A stretch of 5,868 nt of DNA, from positions 1 through 5,868 of the forward strand of contig JACMJO010000443.1 of assembly GCA_014380605.1 (NCBI GenBank), read 5' to 3'. This document shows, in pieces, positions 5,792 to 5,868 of the stretch. The notes beneath the pieces are model-generated. The model saw nothing but the letters and a program-made list of their open reading frames with translations, ran no database searches and had not been told where the DNA came from. A program made the position numbers and the translations under genes. Source of the DNA: Fimbriimonadaceae bacterium (GTDB taxonomy: Bacteria; Armatimonadota; Fimbriimonadia; Fimbriimonadales; Fimbriimonadaceae). How positions within the stretch are numbered: the first letter of the stretch is position 1; each line of letters opens with the position of its first letter.

Positions 5792-5868
5792 GCATGAACA
5801 CCAGAATTGCTCCTCTTCCATCGTCGCGGTCCCAGATTTCATTGATCTTGGCATACAGAGCGCCAGTC
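5792..5868. other. Right edge, unassigned; possible 3' part of a minus-strand gene
   Basis: No gene can be fixed in these 77 bases. Both strands have an open frame. On the plus strand an ATG at 5794, two bases after the kinase stop, runs to the edge without a Shine-Dalgarno. On the minus strand a frame entering at base 5867 reads 'TGALYAKINEIWDRD' and onward; about three quarters of its codons in this interval start with a purine, which is typical of coding DNA, against about half for the plus-strand frame. The minus frame has no stop until 5391, deep inside the kinase gene, so a real gene there would need an unusually long convergent overlap or a sequence error. Confidence 0.3.

Noticed and set aside
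1..5868. CRISPR array, tRNA, rRNA, insertion sequence or attachment site
   Set aside because: No regular direct repeats with unique spacers, no cloverleaf, no transposase or terminal repeats were seen; the only tandem structure is the G-rich repeat at 323-370.

Overview
The window looks like a piece of a moderately GC-rich (mid-50s percent by eye) Gram-negative-type bacterial chromosome. Shine-Dalgarno sites are used unevenly: strong before the M56 peptidase, absent before the BlaI-type repressor. The mixture of a BlaI/M56 sensor pair with an unfamiliar sensor region, an exported YHS protein and a stand-alone FGGY kinase would fit Armatimonadota (Fimbriimonadia-like) or another little-studied environmental phylum. 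That placement is a weak inference; no rRNA or other marker gene is present.

Layout. At 1-311 (+) is the 3' end of argB (acetylglutamate kinase). It is followed by a G-rich repeat of seven GGG runs (323-370) and about 150 bases in which nothing is recognisable. At 517-578 lies a perfect 21-bp inverted repeat whose arms are two BlaI-type operators enclosing the -10 box of the next promoter. The operon downstream holds a BlaI/MecI/CopY-family repressor (582-971) and, overlapping its 3' end, a BlaR1/MecR1-like M56 membrane metallopeptidase (961-3225). The peptidase has an intact zinc site and four predicted membrane segments. Its roughly 420-residue C-terminal region is not a penicillin-binding-protein-like sensor. 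A hairpin at 3237-3282 sits at the convergent junction with a minus-strand, single-domain metallophosphatase of the 5'-nucleotidase type (3245-3949), which has Arg where the family's catalytic His normally sits. Divergent from it is a small exported YHS-domain protein with a CCxxC cluster (4054-4329), followed by a good intrinsic terminator (4349-4381). An FGGY carbohydrate kinase, best called xylulokinase (4394-5791), starts only 12 bases beyond that terminator. The last 77 bases have no assigned gene, but one minus-strand frame looks coding.

How the genes work together. The repressor and peptidase form a self-contained signalling module. By analogy with BlaR1-BlaI, a signal outside the membrane would activate the cytoplasmic zinc protease, the repressor would be inactivated, and the twin operators would be released. 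No beta-lactamase or PBP gene is present and no second operator copy was seen here, so the only target visible is the module's own promoter. The novel sensor region of the peptidase is the most interesting item in the window. The other genes (arginine biosynthesis, phosphatase, YHS protein, sugar kinase) show no clear functional link to it or to each other.
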